64,000 bases of DNA from Hazenella coriacea (GCF_004341825.1 NZ_SMAG01000002.1:62001-126000), one strand, 5' to 3'; shown: positions 1 to 9,489, counted from the first letter of the stretch. Numbers and translations are program-made. Notes: generated by a model from the letters alone, not told the origin.

Positions 1-392
1 TCTTCCAAGAAAATAATGTCAATCCGATGGCGGGATGTTTACCGTTACTTGTACAGTTCCCCGTCCTAATCGCCTTTTACCAAGCGATTATGCGTAATGA
101 ACATATCTCGGAGTCTAGCTTTTTATATATGGAGTTAGGTTCTCCTGACCCTTATTGGATTTTACCAATCTTAGCGGCATTTACTACATACATCCAATTC
201 ATTGCAACGGGTGCGGGAGATAACCCGCAGATGAAGATTATGGTGTGGATTATGCCGATTATGATTTTCTTCTTAGCGTTCCAGTTCCCCGCAGCGCTTT
301 CTCTTTACTGGGTATATGGAAATATCTTTACCATTCTCCAGTATGTATTGCTCTTTAAACCGAAAAAAGCTCAGGAAGGTGCCACACGGTGA
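1..392 (+). CDS. yidC: YidC/SpoIIIJ membrane protein insertase, 3' part
   Basis: The gene enters from the left edge with frame open from base 3, so only the C-terminal ~130 residues are present. It encodes a YidC/Oxa1-type insertase that helps membrane proteins fold into the cytoplasmic membrane. The visible part holds the family signature around NVNPMAGCLPLL, followed by hydrophobic segments (PVLIAFYQAIM, WILPILAAFTTYIQF, MVWIMPIMIFFLAFQF, LSLYWVYGNIFTILQYVLL) and a short basic tail. Its stop overlaps the jag start in a GTGA junction, the conserved spoIIIJ-jag pair of spore formers. Which YidC paralogue this is (SpoIIIJ- or YqjG-like) rests on gene order. The start is outside the window. Confidence 0.95.
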   Translation, partial: FQENNVNPMAGCLPLLVQFPVLIAFYQAIMRNEHISESSFLYMELGSPDPYWILPILAAFTTYIQFIATGAGDNPQMKIMVWIMPIMIFFLAFQFPAALSLYWVYGNIFTILQYVLLFKPKKAQEGATR

Positions 393-1012
393 TTAAAGTG
401 GTTGTAGAGGCCAAAACTGTGGATGAAGCCGTAAAGCTGGCTTGTCAGCAACTTCATACGGATCAAAGCAAAGTGAACATCCATATTTTGGAGTACCCTA
501 AAAAAGGCTTTCTTGGTCTTTTTGCTCGTAAAGCCAAGGTGGAAGTTGAACGAATCATAGATCCTGTGGATGAAGCACTTCACTTTTTAACCCAAGTGAC
601 GAAAAAGATGGGTTTTGATGTTCTCATCGATGTGGAGCGTCTAGCAAATTCTGCATCGGTTACGTTTCATATACGAGGATCAGACCTGGGACTTCTCATT
701 GGAAAACGGGGACAAACTTTGGAGTCTCTACAACTTCTTACCAATATAGTAGCTAATCGCTCAGCAAAAAAATCGATTCGCTTTCTATTGGATGCAGATG
801 GGTATCGGAAGCGCCGTGAGGAAGTTTTAATTGCACTAGCGAAAAAGCTGGCCAAACAGGTTTTGCACAATAAGAAGAATGTGGTGTTAGATCCCATGCC
901 ACCAAATGAGCGTAAAATCATTCACCATGTGATTCAAAAAGATAAAAATCTGACGACATATAGTGAAGGCATAGAACCTCATCGTTATGTTGTGATCAGT
1001 TGGAAAGCATAA
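389..1012 (+). CDS. jag: RNA-binding protein Jag/KhpB
   Basis: 207 residues, starting at GTG inside the yidC stop. It has three parts: an N-terminal Jag domain (about 1-55, with the LEYPKKGFLGLF element), a KH domain with the GxxG loop IGKRGQ at about 104-109, and a C-terminal R3H domain (about 145-205) with the R-x3-H motif near ERKIIHH. Family members bind RNA with KhpA and influence cell division and elongation. It is co-transcribed with the insertase and followed by an intrinsic terminator. Length and domain order are normal. Confidence 0.95.
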   Translation: MIKVVVEAKTVDEAVKLACQQLHTDQSKVNIHILEYPKKGFLGLFARKAKVEVERIIDPVDEALHFLTQVTKKMGFDVLIDVERLANSASVTFHIRGSDLGLLIGKRGQTLESLQLLTNIVANRSAKKSIRFLLDADGYRKRREEVLIALAKKLAKQVLHNKKNVVLDPMPPNERKIIHHVIQKDKNLTTYSEGIEPHRYVVISWKA

Positions 1013-1013
1013 T

Positions 1014-1043
1014 AAAAAATCTCCCTCACTAGGGGGATTTTTT
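1014..1043 (+). terminator. Intrinsic terminator after jag
   Basis: An A-run, the arms ATCTCCCT and AGGGGGAT around a CACT loop, then six T. One G:T wobble is needed. It ends the yidC-jag transcript before mnmE. Confidence 0.85.
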
Positions 1044-1116
1044 ATTATCGGCGTTTTGTAATAAATGGAATAGATATGATAAAATGAAGTATTAGATGCT
1101 TTTTTGAGGTGAAATG

Positions 1117-2493
1117 ATGGATACAGATACAATTGCTGCGATTTCAACTGCGATGGGAGAGGCTGGGATCTCTATCATCCGCGTAAGTGGACCCAAATCA
1201 ATCTCAATCGTAGATCAAATATATCAAGGTAAACATACATTGCAAGAGGCTCTTACCCATACAGTTCATTATGGGTATATTGTTCACCCCGAAACCAAAG
1301 AGCGTATTGATGAAGTTTTAGTCACGATTATGAAAGCACCTAGAACTTTTACTCGAGAAGATGTAGTCGAGATCAGTTGTCATGGGGGACTGATTCCTGT
1401 ACAAGAAGTTCTTGAGGCTGTTTTATCTGTGGGAGCTAGATTGGCAGAGCCGGGTGAATTTACAAAAAGGGCTTTTTTGAATGGGCGGATCGATTTATCT
1501 CAAGCGGAAGCGGTAATGGATTTGATTCGCTCTAAGACTGATCGGGCAGCCAAGATTGCTCTCCAACAACATGAGGGTAGACTTTCCCGTCTGGTTAGTC
1601 AATTGCGGAATGAAATTCTTGAAACTTTAGCTCACTTAGCAGTAAATGTCGATTACCCTGAGTATGATGCGGAAGAGTTAACGGGTCAATTCATTAAAAA
1701 GCGTAGTCTAGAGATTCTACGGAAGGTAGAAGAATTATTACAGACAGCACGACAAGGTAAAATTTACCGTGAAGGAATTGCAACTGCTATCGTAGGACGT
1801 CCGAATGTGGGGAAGTCTTCTTTAATGAATACATTAACCCAAGAAAATAAAGCAATTGTGACAGATATCCCAGGTACAACTCGTGATGTGATAGAGGAAT
1901 ATGTCAATGTACGTGGGATTCCGTTACGGTTACTTGACACTGCAGGCATTCGTGAGACTGAAGATGTAGTCGAGCGGATCGGGGTGGAACGTTCCCGACA
2001 GGCCTTACAACAAGCAGATCTGATCTTGTTGCTATTAAATTATGCGGAACCTCTGCAACAGGAAGATCTGCGATTACTCCAGCTAATTGAACCGATGACT
2101 GCCATTGTAATCGCTAATAAAATGGATTTGCCTCAACAACTTGATTTGGATGAAGTTCATAGACTGATTGGGGATAAACCATTGATCACGACTTCATTGA
2201 AAGAAGAAACAGGAATTATTCAACTTGAAGAGGCGGTAGCTAGCTTATTTAAAATGGGTCAGGTTCAAGCGATGGATGGCACTTATGTAAGTAATGCTCG
2301 CCACATTCATTTATTAGAGAAAGCAAGAAAAAGTATCACAGAAGTAGTAGATGGAATCGATGCAGGTATGCCTTTAGACATGGTGGAGATCGATATGAAG
2401 AATGCTTGGCAATATTTAGGGGAAGTCATCGGAGATGCCGTTGCTGAAGATTTGATTGATCAGATTTTCTCCCAATTTTGTTTAGGAAAATAA
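1117..2493 (+). CDS. mnmE: tRNA modification GTPase MnmE (TrmE)
   Basis: Acts with MnmG to place the (carboxymethyl)aminomethyl group on U34 of certain tRNAs. About 458 residues. The N-terminal formyl-THF-binding domain starts [15 protein letters not shown] helical domain carries an inserted G domain with GRPNVGKSS (about 227-235), [16 protein letters not shown] and NKMDL. The protein ends in the catalytic C-x-G-K tail (CLGK; the middle residue varies in the family). Two consecutive ATGs exist at 1114 and 1117. The GAGGTGA at 1106-1112 is too close to the first, and the B. subtilis protein begins MDTIAAIS, so 1117 is chosen. It forms an operon with mnmG, 14 bases downstream. Confidence 0.96.
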   Translation: MDTDTIAAISTAMGEAGISIIRVSGPKSISIVDQIYQGKHTLQEALTHTVHYGYIVHPETKERIDEVLVTIMKAPRTFTREDVVEISCHGGLIPVQEVLEAVLSVGARLAEPGEFTKRAFLNGRIDLSQAEAVMDLIRSKTDRAAKIALQQHEGRLSRLVSQLRNEILETLAHLAVNVDYPEYDAEELTGQFIKKRSLEILRKVEELLQTARQGKIYREGIATAIVGRPNVGKSSLMNTLTQENKAIVTDIPGTTRDVIEEYVNVRGIPLRLLDTAGIRETEDVVERIGVERSRQALQQADLILLLLNYAEPLQQEDLRLLQLIEPMTAIVIANKMDLPQQLDLDEVHRLIGDKPLITTSLKEETGIIQLEEAVASLFKMGQVQAMDGTYVSNARHIHLLEKARKSITEVVDGIDAGMPLDMVEIDMKNAWQYLGEVIGDAVAEDLIDQIFSQFCLGK

Positions 2494-2507
2494 AGGGGTG
2501 AAAGAGA

Positions 2508-4394
2508 ATGCTATATAAGGGTGGAGAATTTGATGTCATTGTAGTAGGAGCAGGTCATGCGGGATGTGAAGCTGCTTTAGCTACAGCCAGAATGGGATGT
2601 TCGACCCTGCTATTGACGATAAATTTGGATACCATTGCTTATATGCCTTGTAATCCTTCGATCGGAGGTCCTGCAAAAGGACACGTCGTGAGAGAGATTG
2701 ATGCACTGGGTGGAGAAATGGGCAAAAATATAGATAAAACTCATATCCAGATGCGGATGTTGAATACAGGAAAAGGACCTGCCGTTTATGCTCTTCGGGC
2801 TCAAGCAGATAAAGTGATGTATCAGCGGGAAATGAAAAAAACATTGGAATTAGAACCAAACTTGGTATTATATCAAGGGTTGGTTGAACGGTTGATTGTA
2901 GAAGATGGAGTCTGTAAAGGTGTCGTAACACAAACCAATACCGAGTATCTCGCTAAAGCAGTTGTGCTTACGACAGGTACTTATCTCCGTGGAAAAGTAA
3001 TTATTGGAGACTTGGCTTATGAAAGTGGTCCTAACAACCAACAACCAGCAGTGAATTTAGCACATCACTTGATGGAACTTGGATTTGATATGGTTCGCTT
3101 CAAAACAGGAACTCCCCCAAGAATTAATAAAAAATCGATTGATACTAGCCAAATGGAAATTCAGCCTGGAGATGAAGAGCCACGTGCATTTTCATATGAA
3201 ACAACAGAATATATCACAGATCAACTCCCTTGTTGGTTGACCTATACCAACGAGAAGACGCATGAGTTTATCCAAAATAATTTACACCGTGCACCTATGT
3301 ATTCAGGGGCGATTGAGGGAAGAGGTCCTCGATATTGTCCTTCGATTGAAGATAAGGTAGTTCGATTTGCAGATAAGAGCCGTCACCAAATCTTTATCGA
3401 ACCGGAAGGTAGAGAGACATTAGAAATGTATGTCCAAGGATTATCTACAAGCTTACCCGAGGATATACAATTACAGATCGTTCGAACCGTTAAAGGGCTT
3501 GAAAATGCTGAAATGATGCGAACTGGATATGCCATTGAGTATGATGCGATTGTGCCAACACAATTATGGCCTACTTTGGAAACAAAACATCTGCCCAATC
3601 TCTTTACCGCTGGACAAATCAATGGAACATCTGGATATGAAGAAGCGGGAGCACAAGGGATTATAGCAGGAATCAATGCTGCACGAAAAATCCAAGGAAA
3701 AGATCCAATTATATTAGATCGCTCTCAAGCTTATATCGGGGTTTTAATCGATGATTTAGTGACCAAAGGAACGAATGAGCCGTATCGTCTGTTAACTTCA
3801 CGTGCTGAATATCGATTGTTGTTACGTCATGATAACGCAGATTTGCGGCTCACAGATCTGGGATATGAAGTAGGATTGATTCCAGAAGATCGATACCGCC
3901 GTTTTACTACTAAAAAAGAAGCGATCAACAAAGAAATTGATAGGCTTCGGGAAATCAAAGTACGACCCACCCCTGATGTACAAGCTATTTTAAAAGGAAT
4001 GGGAACAACTGAAATTAATAATGCTGTTGAATTAGCCAACTTAATTAAGCGCCCTGAACTGGGATACTCCGAAATTGCACGCATGTCTCCACCTCCAGAG
4101 CCGATTGCTCCAGATGTTGCCGAACAAGTAGAAATCCAGCTTAAATATGAGGGGTATATCAGTAAGTCGCTACAACAAGTGGAGAAAATGCGTAGAATGG
4201 AGGAAAAGAGGATTCCTGAGTGGGTCGACTATAGTAAGATCTCTGGAATCTCTTCAGAAGCACGCGAAAAATTAGAGTATGTTCGACCTCTTTCTCTCGG
4301 ACAAGCTTCACGGATCTCTGGAGTCAATCCAGCAGATATATCGATTTTGATGGTTTATATTGAACAAGGTGGTAAGACTGCTTTAAAATCATAG
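2508..4394 (+). CDS. mnmG: tRNA uridine-5-carboxymethylaminomethyl modification enzyme MnmG (GidA)
   Basis: FAD-dependent partner of MnmE in wobble-uridine modification. 628 residues, the usual length. The N-terminus has the dinucleotide-binding motif [12 protein letters not shown]. Conserved blocks [20 protein letters not shown] and [19 protein letters not shown] mark the FAD domain. The C-terminal helical tRNA/MnmE-binding domain holds RPEL, KYEGYI and the terminal [11 protein letters not shown] block. A GGGGTGA ribosome site precedes the ATG. Nothing is unusual about the gene; the 239-base spacer after it holds a DnaA box and a terminator. Confidence 0.97.
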   Translation: MLYKGGEFDVIVVGAGHAGCEAALATARMGCSTLLLTINLDTIAYMPCNPSIGGPAKGHVVREIDALGGEMGKNIDKTHIQMRMLNTGKGPAVYALRAQADKVMYQREMKKTLELEPNLVLYQGLVERLIVEDGVCKGVVTQTNTEYLAKAVVLTTGTYLRGKVIIGDLAYESGPNNQQPAVNLAHHLMELGFDMVRFKTGTPPRINKKSIDTSQMEIQPGDEEPRAFSYETTEYITDQLPCWLTYTNEKTHEFIQNNLHRAPMYSGAIEGRGPRYCPSIEDKVVRFADKSRHQIFIEPEGRETLEMYVQGLSTSLPEDIQLQIVRTVKGLENAEMMRTGYAIEYDAIVPTQLWPTLETKHLPNLFTAGQINGTSGYEEAGAQGIIAGINAARKIQGKDPIILDRSQAYIGVLIDDLVTKGTNEPYRLLTSRAEYRLLLRHDNADLRLTDLGYEVGLIPEDRYRRFTTKKEAINKEIDRLREIKVRPTPDVQAILKGMGTTEINNAVELANLIKRPELGYSEIARMSPPPEPIAPDVAEQVEIQLKYEGYISKSLQQVEKMRRMEEKRIPEWVDYSKISGISSEAREKLEYVRPLSLGQASRISGVNPADISILMVYIEQGGKTALKS

Positions 4395-4482
4395 TCCACT
4401 CAAGAAAATGTCTAAAGTGACTAGAAAGTACGTTGTTAATTAGAGGATAGCTGTTTTTCCAACGAGTGGCTTAGGAATAACT

Positions 4483-4491
4483 TTATCCACA
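4483..4491 (+). promoter_or_regulatory. Perfect DnaA box (TTATCCACA)
   Basis: A single exact consensus 9-mer in the mnmG-rsmG spacer. One box alone is weak evidence of function, but the locus is close to oriC. Confidence 0.45.
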
Positions 4492-4587
4492 ACTGTTTTT
4501 TTGCAAGCTATGGGAGTGGGTTTGAGAAATATCTGCTTTGAGGAGATTTGGATCAAGCCGCTACTGAATTTACTCATCATCATGCGT

Positions 4588-4619
4588 AAAAGGTCTGGTC
4601 AACTGATCAGACCTTTTTT
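4588..4619 (+). terminator. Intrinsic terminator directly in front of the rsmG ribosome site
   Basis: Arms AAAAGGTCTG and CAGACCTTTTTT around GTCAACTGAT. The T-run is followed at once by the GGAGG of rsmG. It ends the mnmE-mnmG transcript, or acts as an attenuator of readthrough into rsmG, because no clear promoter fits between it and the gene. Confidence 0.8.
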
Positions 4620-4633
4620 AGGAGGAATTATGG

Positions 4634-5353
4634 ATGAATGTAGGAGAGTGGTTACAGAAGCAAGTGGACTCATGGGGAGTCCGTCTTTCTGATCAGCAAT
4701 TAAAGCAATTCCATCAGTACTATGAATTGTTAATAGAATGGAACCGTGTTATGAATCTAACGGGGATCACGGAGGAGAAAGAGGTATATGTAAAGCATTT
4801 TTATGACTCTCTAACTTTAGCAAGGGTCCTTCCTGTAAATTCACTTCAATCCATGATTGATGTAGGAACAGGGGCTGGATTCCCTGGGATTCCATTAAAA
4901 ATAGCTTTTCCTCACTTACAGGTCGTTCTTCTCGATTCATTGAAAAAGCGAGTGGGATTCTTAGAGGAAGTTTGCCAGGAACTTGGACTGACAGAAGTGA
5001 AGTGTATACATGGGCGAGCCGAAGAGTTTGCTCATAAAAAGGAATTTCGGCAGTCTTTTGACTTAGCAACCGCCCGAGCAGTGGCAAAGCTTAATGTCCT
5101 TTCTGAATACTGTTTACCGTTTGTAAAAGTGAATGGATGGTTTATCGCTATGAAAGGGATGGAAATTTCTGAGGAAGTCACGGAAGCCAAGCCTGCTTTA
5201 CATAAACTCGGAAAAGTTTCTATGGAGAAAGTTAAGTTCTCATTACCCGAAGAAATGGGAGAGCGCCATTTACTTGTGATGAAAAAAAGAGATAATAGTC
5301 CCAAACAATATCCCAGAAAAGCTGGAATGCCCACGAAACAGCCCATTCAATAA
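4634..5353 (+). CDS. rsmG: 16S rRNA (guanine527-N7)-methyltransferase RsmG (GidB)
   Basis: SAM-dependent enzyme that methylates G527 of 16S rRNA; loss gives low-level streptomycin resistance in several bacteria. 239 residues, typical for the family. The N-terminal helices carry YYELLIEWNRVMNLT. The SAM-binding loop is IDVGTGAGFPGIP (about 75-87). ATARAVAKL and the MKG segment follow. The ATG has GGAGG at 4621-4625. Its transcript must start in, or read through, the preceding terminator region. A bidirectional terminator lies behind it. Confidence 0.96.
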   Translation: MNVGEWLQKQVDSWGVRLSDQQLKQFHQYYELLIEWNRVMNLTGITEEKEVYVKHFYDSLTLARVLPVNSLQSMIDVGTGAGFPGIPLKIAFPHLQVVLLDSLKKRVGFLEEVCQELGLTEVKCIHGRAEEFAHKKEFRQSFDLATARAVAKLNVLSEYCLPFVKVNGWFIAMKGMEISEEVTEAKPALHKLGKVSMEKVKFSLPEEMGERHLLVMKKRDNSPKQYPRKAGMPTKQPIQ

Positions 5354-5357
5354 TGAC

Positions 5358-5408
5358 AAAAAAGAGGAGAATGATAGATCGAAGATCTAATCAAGCTCCT
5401 CTTTTTTT
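5358..5408. terminator. Convergent bidirectional terminator (rsmG / 502-residue gene)
   Basis: Outer arms AAAAAAGAGGAG and CTCCTCTTTTTTT enclose an inner AGATC/GATCT hairpin. A- and T-runs on both sides let it serve rsmG on the plus strand and the opposing gene on the minus strand. Confidence 0.75.
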
Positions 5409-6915
5409 AACCAAGGTTGTTAATGAGGCTGTGTAGCCCTCTTAAAGCAATTTTTCTTTTTTCAATTTGATCTATTTCTTGGCGCTTACGGTTGTTTTGA
5501 GAGAAGGGGGTTAAAAATTCTTCCCATGATCGATACCCACCGTAAGCATCTTCGAACTCAATGTTGTCTCTTTTTAGTGAATCATTCGTTTCTGGAGACT
5601 CTTCATACACGTCAGAAGTAAAGGCTGTGGTGTCTTGTTGGAGTCTTTGAAAAGGAAGCTCTTGTTGCATCGGTTGAGATGGTTGAGACGGTTGAGATAA
5701 TTGAGCTTCTTGCTGAAATGGTTGAGCTTCCTGTTGAAATGGTTGGAATGGCATTTCTTGTGGGCTCGATTGAAATGGCTGAACACTTGTTGGTCCATTT
5801 CTGAAGAGAAAATCATCATACGGCTGATTTGGATTTACATTCCCGCCTTCGAATCCGGGACCTTCCCAGAGGGCAGGTGGATATGAAGGGGGCTGGATTG
5901 CCGAATGCATCTCTTCATTTGGAATGGGTTGATTCTGTTTCAAAAGGTTCTTTTTATGTGAGCGAGATCGTTTTCTGGTCGAGAAAGGGTGAACCCCTGA
6001 CTCTGAGTAATACGGTGATGAAGGAGATTCTGGGATCTCTGGTTCTATCGTTGATTCAATGCTTGATGGTTCTACATTGGAAAAAGGAATATGTGTTGGC
6101 GGTTGCTCCATCGACCAAGAGGGAGGTTCATTGAGTCCCCAATTGGACTGTTCAGGTGTACCTAGTAGTGAAGAACGATGACCTCCAACCAACCGTTTTC
6201 TTAATCTAATTTCTCTTTCACGATAGATCGGCTGTTCATATACTGGTGCTTCTTCATGTGATGATTCCTCATGATCAATGATGTAAGTATTTTGTGCTTC
6301 CTGCCAGTGTTCATGAGGGATCTGGTTAGATTCATTCTTTTGAAATTCATCTAACTGATAAAAAGAAGTTGGCTCTGAGCTGGACGGCTCTTCGGAAAAA
6401 GGATGTATGGTGTTTCGCCGCATCATTTTGTCTCGAAGTGTATTTTCTCGCTCTTGTAAAAAAACATGTGGCGCATTAGTATGTTTTTCTACTTCTTCGG
6501 CAATTAATTCATGATGACTTTCATGTACAGATGATTCGATATCCAAATTCGTGTGATGAGAATGGATTTGTTGTTCATCTGGATAGAATGTAGTTGTTTG
6601 TTCTAATTCAAGTAGTTCCTCTACATGAAGCGTACTCGTCGTTGTTTTGTTGTTCGCTGTATGTAGAGTTTGTTGATTGAGAGTGATATGTGATTGCTCA
6701 TCTCCAATAAAAATGGGCTCAGAAATTTCTGAGGAGGGGTGACCATCATGGACTGGTTGACGCGGAGTTTGACAAACCATCGTGGTCACCATCTCAGGCT
6801 TCAATTCAATAAATAATGCTGATTTCCCATCCTTTTTTAGAGCTTCCACTGCATCCCGTCCAGACTCACCGGTTCCGATAACGATCACATCATATTGAGT
6901 TTCCCTCTGCGACAT
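5407..6915 (-). CDS. Low-complexity 502-residue protein with Rossmann-like N-terminus; unknown function
   Basis: I do not recognise a characterised family. Residues 7-36 read YDVIVIGTGESG...ALFIEL, a good dinucleotide-binding beta-alpha-beta (GxGxxG) like the start of flavin disulfide reductases. The similarity stops near residue 45. The remaining ~450 residues are polar, rich in Q, P, S, E and H, and probably disordered, with short repeats (QPFQQEA twice, SQP three times). The last residues, GLHSLINNLG, match the end of the protein at 36767. The ATG has a strong AAGGAGGGGG site. The gene lies downstream of, and on the same strand as, a ParM-type actin gene, though a hairpin separates them. 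A filament adaptor or a spore-coat-type protein are both possible. Confidence 0.75.
   Translation of the reverse strand: MSQRETQYDVIVIGTGESGRDAVEALKKDGKSALFIELKPEMVTTMVCQTPRQPVHDGHPSSEISEPIFIGDEQSHITLNQQTLHTANNKTTTSTLHVEELLELEQTTTFYPDEQQIHSHHTNLDIESSVHESHHELIAEEVEKHTNAPHVFLQERENTLRDKMMRRNTIHPFSEEPSSSEPTSFYQLDEFQKNESNQIPHEHWQEAQNTYIIDHEESSHEEAPVYEQPIYREREIRLRKRLVGGHRSSLLGTPEQSNWGLNEPPSWSMEQPPTHIPFSNVEPSSIESTIEPEIPESPSSPYYSESGVHPFSTRKRSRSHKKNLLKQNQPIPNEEMHSAIQPPSYPPALWEGPGFEGGNVNPNQPYDDFLFRNGPTSVQPFQSSPQEMPFQPFQQEAQPFQQEAQLSQPSQPSQPMQQELPFQRLQQDTTAFTSDVYEESPETNDSLKRDNIEFEDAYGGYRSWEEFLTPFSQNNRKRQEIDQIEKRKIALRGLHSLINNLG
5672..5742 (-). repeat. Short in-frame tandem repeats in the 502-residue gene
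   Basis: Three 9-base units (GGTTGAGAT/C on the plus strand, 5672-5698, encoding SQP repeats) are followed by two 21-base units at 5701-5721 and 5722-5742 that differ at two positions and encode the QPFQQEA repeat. All keep frame, so copy number can change without breaking the gene. Confidence 0.85.
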
Positions 6916-7089
6916 GATTTCCCCCTCCTTATTTCCGATTACGGTACTACGTTATCGTATTCGATTCTTATCCTATTATCTCTTTTTTCACATGGAATAG
7001 CTAGTTACAATTTACAATCATCTACAAATACCGACATTTCCTTCTTCATGGCTGCTTCATTGACGTTTGATTTATAAGGAAATAGCAAC

Positions 7090-7119
7090 ATCCCCCCAGT
7101 ATAGGTCTGGGGGGATTTT
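7090..7119. terminator. GC-rich hairpin between actin-like gene and 502-residue gene
   Basis: ATCCCCCCAG and CTGGGGGGAT form a perfect 10-bp stem over a 7-base loop. T-rich sequence follows on the plus side; on the minus side, the transcribed direction here, the run is poor. It may only partly terminate actin-gene transcripts. Confidence 0.55.
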
Positions 7120-7125
7120 CATCAT

Positions 7126-8325
7126 TTATTTTTTGCTTGGTTTTCCGGATTTTTTACCAGCGTTGATCGCTTGTTCATTTAATAGATCTGGTACAGAAAA
7201 CTCTTGTTGAATCGATGTAGCAGCATCTAACATATCTTTAACTGGGCTTGTTTTTGATTTAGACTGAGCAAACTTGCAAAGACCAAATCCATTGGCAAAC
7301 TGTGCTTCAATCCCATAATCTTCAGCAAATATTAGTTTGTCGCCAAAGCGTTCTCTATAGAAAGGCTTGAAGGGGATGGAGGCACCACCGGTTAAGATGA
7401 TATAAGTAATATCGTCTCCATAATCAAGACGCTGCCATACTTCTTCGACGAGTGCTTCGCCCACTTCTTTAATGGACTCTTGGACTAAGTGACTAACATC
7501 ATGTACTTTACCTTTAAAGCTGATTTCACCTGAACGTACAATTCGAGGTAAGTTCCAAACGGGGTACTCTTTTCCGTTGTTATCAGGATCAACGCTTCGA
7601 GTAAATTCTAGCAAACGTTTGGAAAGCTTTTGGTATACATTTAACATTGCATGGCGAGAGGTGAAGCTTTGACGTTTGATAATCGTTTCACCATGAAGGG
7701 TTTCAATATCAGATGTACCAAAGCCAAGGTCATTAATACTTACTTTTTGGATAAAGAGGTCTTCATTAAGGAGCTTTCCTTCTCGATCAAGTGCAATATG
7801 GAACAAAGTAGCCATGGGTTGGCTGATCACATATAGATTTTCTTTTTTAATTTCGAATTCAACTCTACGCCATGGTAGATTTCCTTGTTTAACATCGAAA
7901 CTATGTTTCCCGATCAGTCTACGCTTTAACTCATCTTTATAATCAATATAACTATCTGTAGGTAGAGCAACGGATACGACGGGCTCATTGGTTCCTTGTA
8001 ACATCAGACCTGTACTTACCCGAAACATAATCATATATTCTTGTTCACGGAACCATGTAGGACTAAACAGACGGCGTTTATGAGAATCAAAAAGTTCGTC
8101 ATCTCCAGACTGTTCAATCGCTAATTTACCACAGAACCATTCCCGATCTCCTTCATGCTCACGGTACATGATGTTGTGTGGGTCATTGTTATAAGTGATT
8201 TCCCCTACACGGTTTGGAACAACCATATTACGAATAAACATTTTATAAAACTTTCCGTTAGCGCGACTGACTACTTTTGTACCATAGTAGCCTTGGTCAT
8301 TTCCTATGTATACGGATGTACTCAT
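7126..8325 (-). CDS. ParM/Alp-type actin-like protein, chromosomal
   Basis: About 399 residues with the actin-fold ATPase signatures of the ParM/StbA family: phosphate-1 loop near IGNDQGYYGTK (D10, G12), phosphate-2 loop INDLGFGTSD (D199-G-x-G-T), adenosine motif ILTGGAS (about 310-316), and the ParM-like C-terminal helix EAQFANGFGLCKF. Such proteins form dynamic ATP-driven filaments that move plasmids; chromosomal copies have mostly unknown jobs. ATG 8325 is preferred to TTG 8328 because GGGGG sits 7 bases upstream. A promoter (TTGACC/TAGAAT, 18-base spacer) precedes it. It is divergent from noc, with a parS site in the shared region. It ends in a basic GKKSGKPSKK tail. No small ParR gene follows; a large low-complexity gene does. 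Confidence 0.85.
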   Translation of the reverse strand: MSTSVYIGNDQGYYGTKVVSRANGKFYKMFIRNMVVPNRVGEITYNNDPHNIMYREHEGDREWFCGKLAIEQSGDDELFDSHKRRLFSPTWFREQEYMIMFRVSTGLMLQGTNEPVVSVALPTDSYIDYKDELKRRLIGKHSFDVKQGNLPWRRVEFEIKKENLYVISQPMATLFHIALDREGKLLNEDLFIQKVSINDLGFGTSDIETLHGETIIKRQSFTSRHAMLNVYQKLSKRLLEFTRSVDPDNNGKEYPVWNLPRIVRSGEISFKGKVHDVSHLVQESIKEVGEALVEEVWQRLDYGDDITYIILTGGASIPFKPFYRERFGDKLIFAEDYGIEAQFANGFGLCKFAQSKSKTSPVKDMLDAATSIQQEFSVPDLLNEQAINAGKKSGKPSKK

Positions 8326-8367
8326 CAATTTTCCCCCTATTACAAGAGTGCCCTCTTCTTTCCCCCG

Positions 8368-8397
8368 ATTCTATCAATCAAAGAGGAAAAGGGTCAA
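8368..8397 (-). promoter_or_regulatory. Predicted sigma-A promoter of the actin-like gene
   Basis: On the minus strand TTGACC (8397-8392) and TAGAAT (8373-8368) are separated by 18 bases. A CCTCTTT...AAAGAAGAGG inverted repeat spans the -10 region and could be an operator. Confidence 0.55.
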
Positions 8398-8496
8398 GCA
8401 GAGAATGTAAATATTAATTCAATTCTACAAGAATAATATAACACAACTTAAACAATTTGATCTTTTGCTTCTTGTAAAATAAACAAACAGTTTTTA

Positions 8497-8512
8497 TGTT
8501 TCACGTGAAACA
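8497..8512. promoter_or_regulatory. parS centromere site (TGTTTCACGTGAAACA)
   Basis: A perfect 16-bp palindrome matching the Bacillus parS consensus; the symmetry extends to 20 bp (8495-8514). It is the loading site for ParB/Spo0J, encoded 2.3 kb away, and lies between the divergent actin-like gene and noc. Confidence 0.93.
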
Positions 8513-8632
8513 TATGGCAATTCAAGCCAAATAAGTTGTAATTTATTTAAGATAGCAGGGCATTCCATATAGATATCGAAATGTAATAAGAGATCATAGT
8601 GGCTTTGAGTTGATAGTAAGGTGGTGTTCACA

Positions 8633-9454
8633 TTGAAAGAACCATTTTCACGATGGTTAGGTCTAATGGAAAAAGATCAAGATCAAGTAAGACATATACC
8701 GGTCAACAAGATTCAACCCAGCCCCTATCAACCGCGAACAATTTTTGATGATGAACGGATTGAAGAACTATGCCAGACGATTCGAATCCATGGGATTATT
8801 CAACCGATTGTAGTCCGAAAAAAAGATCTTTATTATGAGTTGATCGCTGGAGAGCGGAGGTTAAGGGCGGTCAAAAAATTAGAACTTCCCACCATTCCAG
8901 CTGTTGTGAAACAAATGACCGATAGCCAAGCAGCCTCGGCCGCATTGATCGAGAATTTGCAGCGTGAAGGATTAACTGCTGTTGAGGAGGCACACGCTTA
9001 CCAAAAGTTGATTGAACTTCAAGACTTAACTCAAGAAAGCTTAGCCCAACGTCTCGGAAAAAGTCAATCAACGATTGCCAATAAGTTGCGCTTGTTACAA
9101 CTTCCTTTACCCATTCAAAACGAATTGATCAAACGAACTGTGACTGAAAGACATGCGAGGGCTTTACTTTCACTAAAAGAAGAAGCGCTTCAACTTCAAG
9201 TATTAAAGGAAATCTTAGAGCGAGAATTAAATGTAAAACAGACCGAAGAAAGGATTCAGCGACTCTTAGAAGTAACTAAATTGAAGAAAAAACCTCAACG
9301 GAAATCCTACTCTCGTGATATGCGGATTGCAGTGAACACGATTCGCCAATCTGTTGATATGGTGAAACAGACAGGTATGTTTGTAGAATCATATGAGAAA
9401 GAGCATGAGCGGTATTATGAGGTAGTGATCCGCATCCCCAAAAGTAAATCCTAA
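8633..9454 (+). CDS. noc: Nucleoid occlusion protein Noc
   Basis: ParB-family CTP-dependent DNA-binding protein that keeps division septa away from the nucleoid. About 273 residues. It begins [10 protein letters not shown], like the amphipathic membrane-binding N-terminus of Bacillus Noc. The ParB box follows ([44 protein letters not shown]), then a helix-turn-helix ([22 protein letters not shown]). In-frame GTGs at 8621/8624 overlap the AAGGTGGTG ribosome site, so TTG 8633, seven bases past it, is chosen; it also gives the Bacillus-like N-terminus. It is a paralogue of the ParB encoded at 10825. No canonical Noc-binding site was noticed in the window. Confidence 0.93.
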   Translation: MKEPFSRWLGLMEKDQDQVRHIPVNKIQPSPYQPRTIFDDERIEELCQTIRIHGIIQPIVVRKKDLYYELIAGERRLRAVKKLELPTIPAVVKQMTDSQAASAALIENLQREGLTAVEEAHAYQKLIELQDLTQESLAQRLGKSQSTIANKLRLLQLPLPIQNELIKRTVTERHARALLSLKEEALQLQVLKEILERELNVKQTEERIQRLLEVTKLKKKPQRKSYSRDMRIAVNTIRQSVDMVKQTGMFVESYEKEHERYYEVVIRIPKSKS

Positions 9455-9489
9455 TTTAGATGAGGGTGAGAAGCTTATTTGAATTACAT

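Noticed and set aside
4501-4692. 63-codon frame across the rsmG leader
   Set aside because: It has no ribosome site, crosses the terminator and overlaps the rsmG start in another frame.
6895-7077. 60-residue plus-strand ORF antisense to the start of the 502-residue gene
   Set aside because: No ribosome site, and composition is a shadow of the opposing gene and its promoter.
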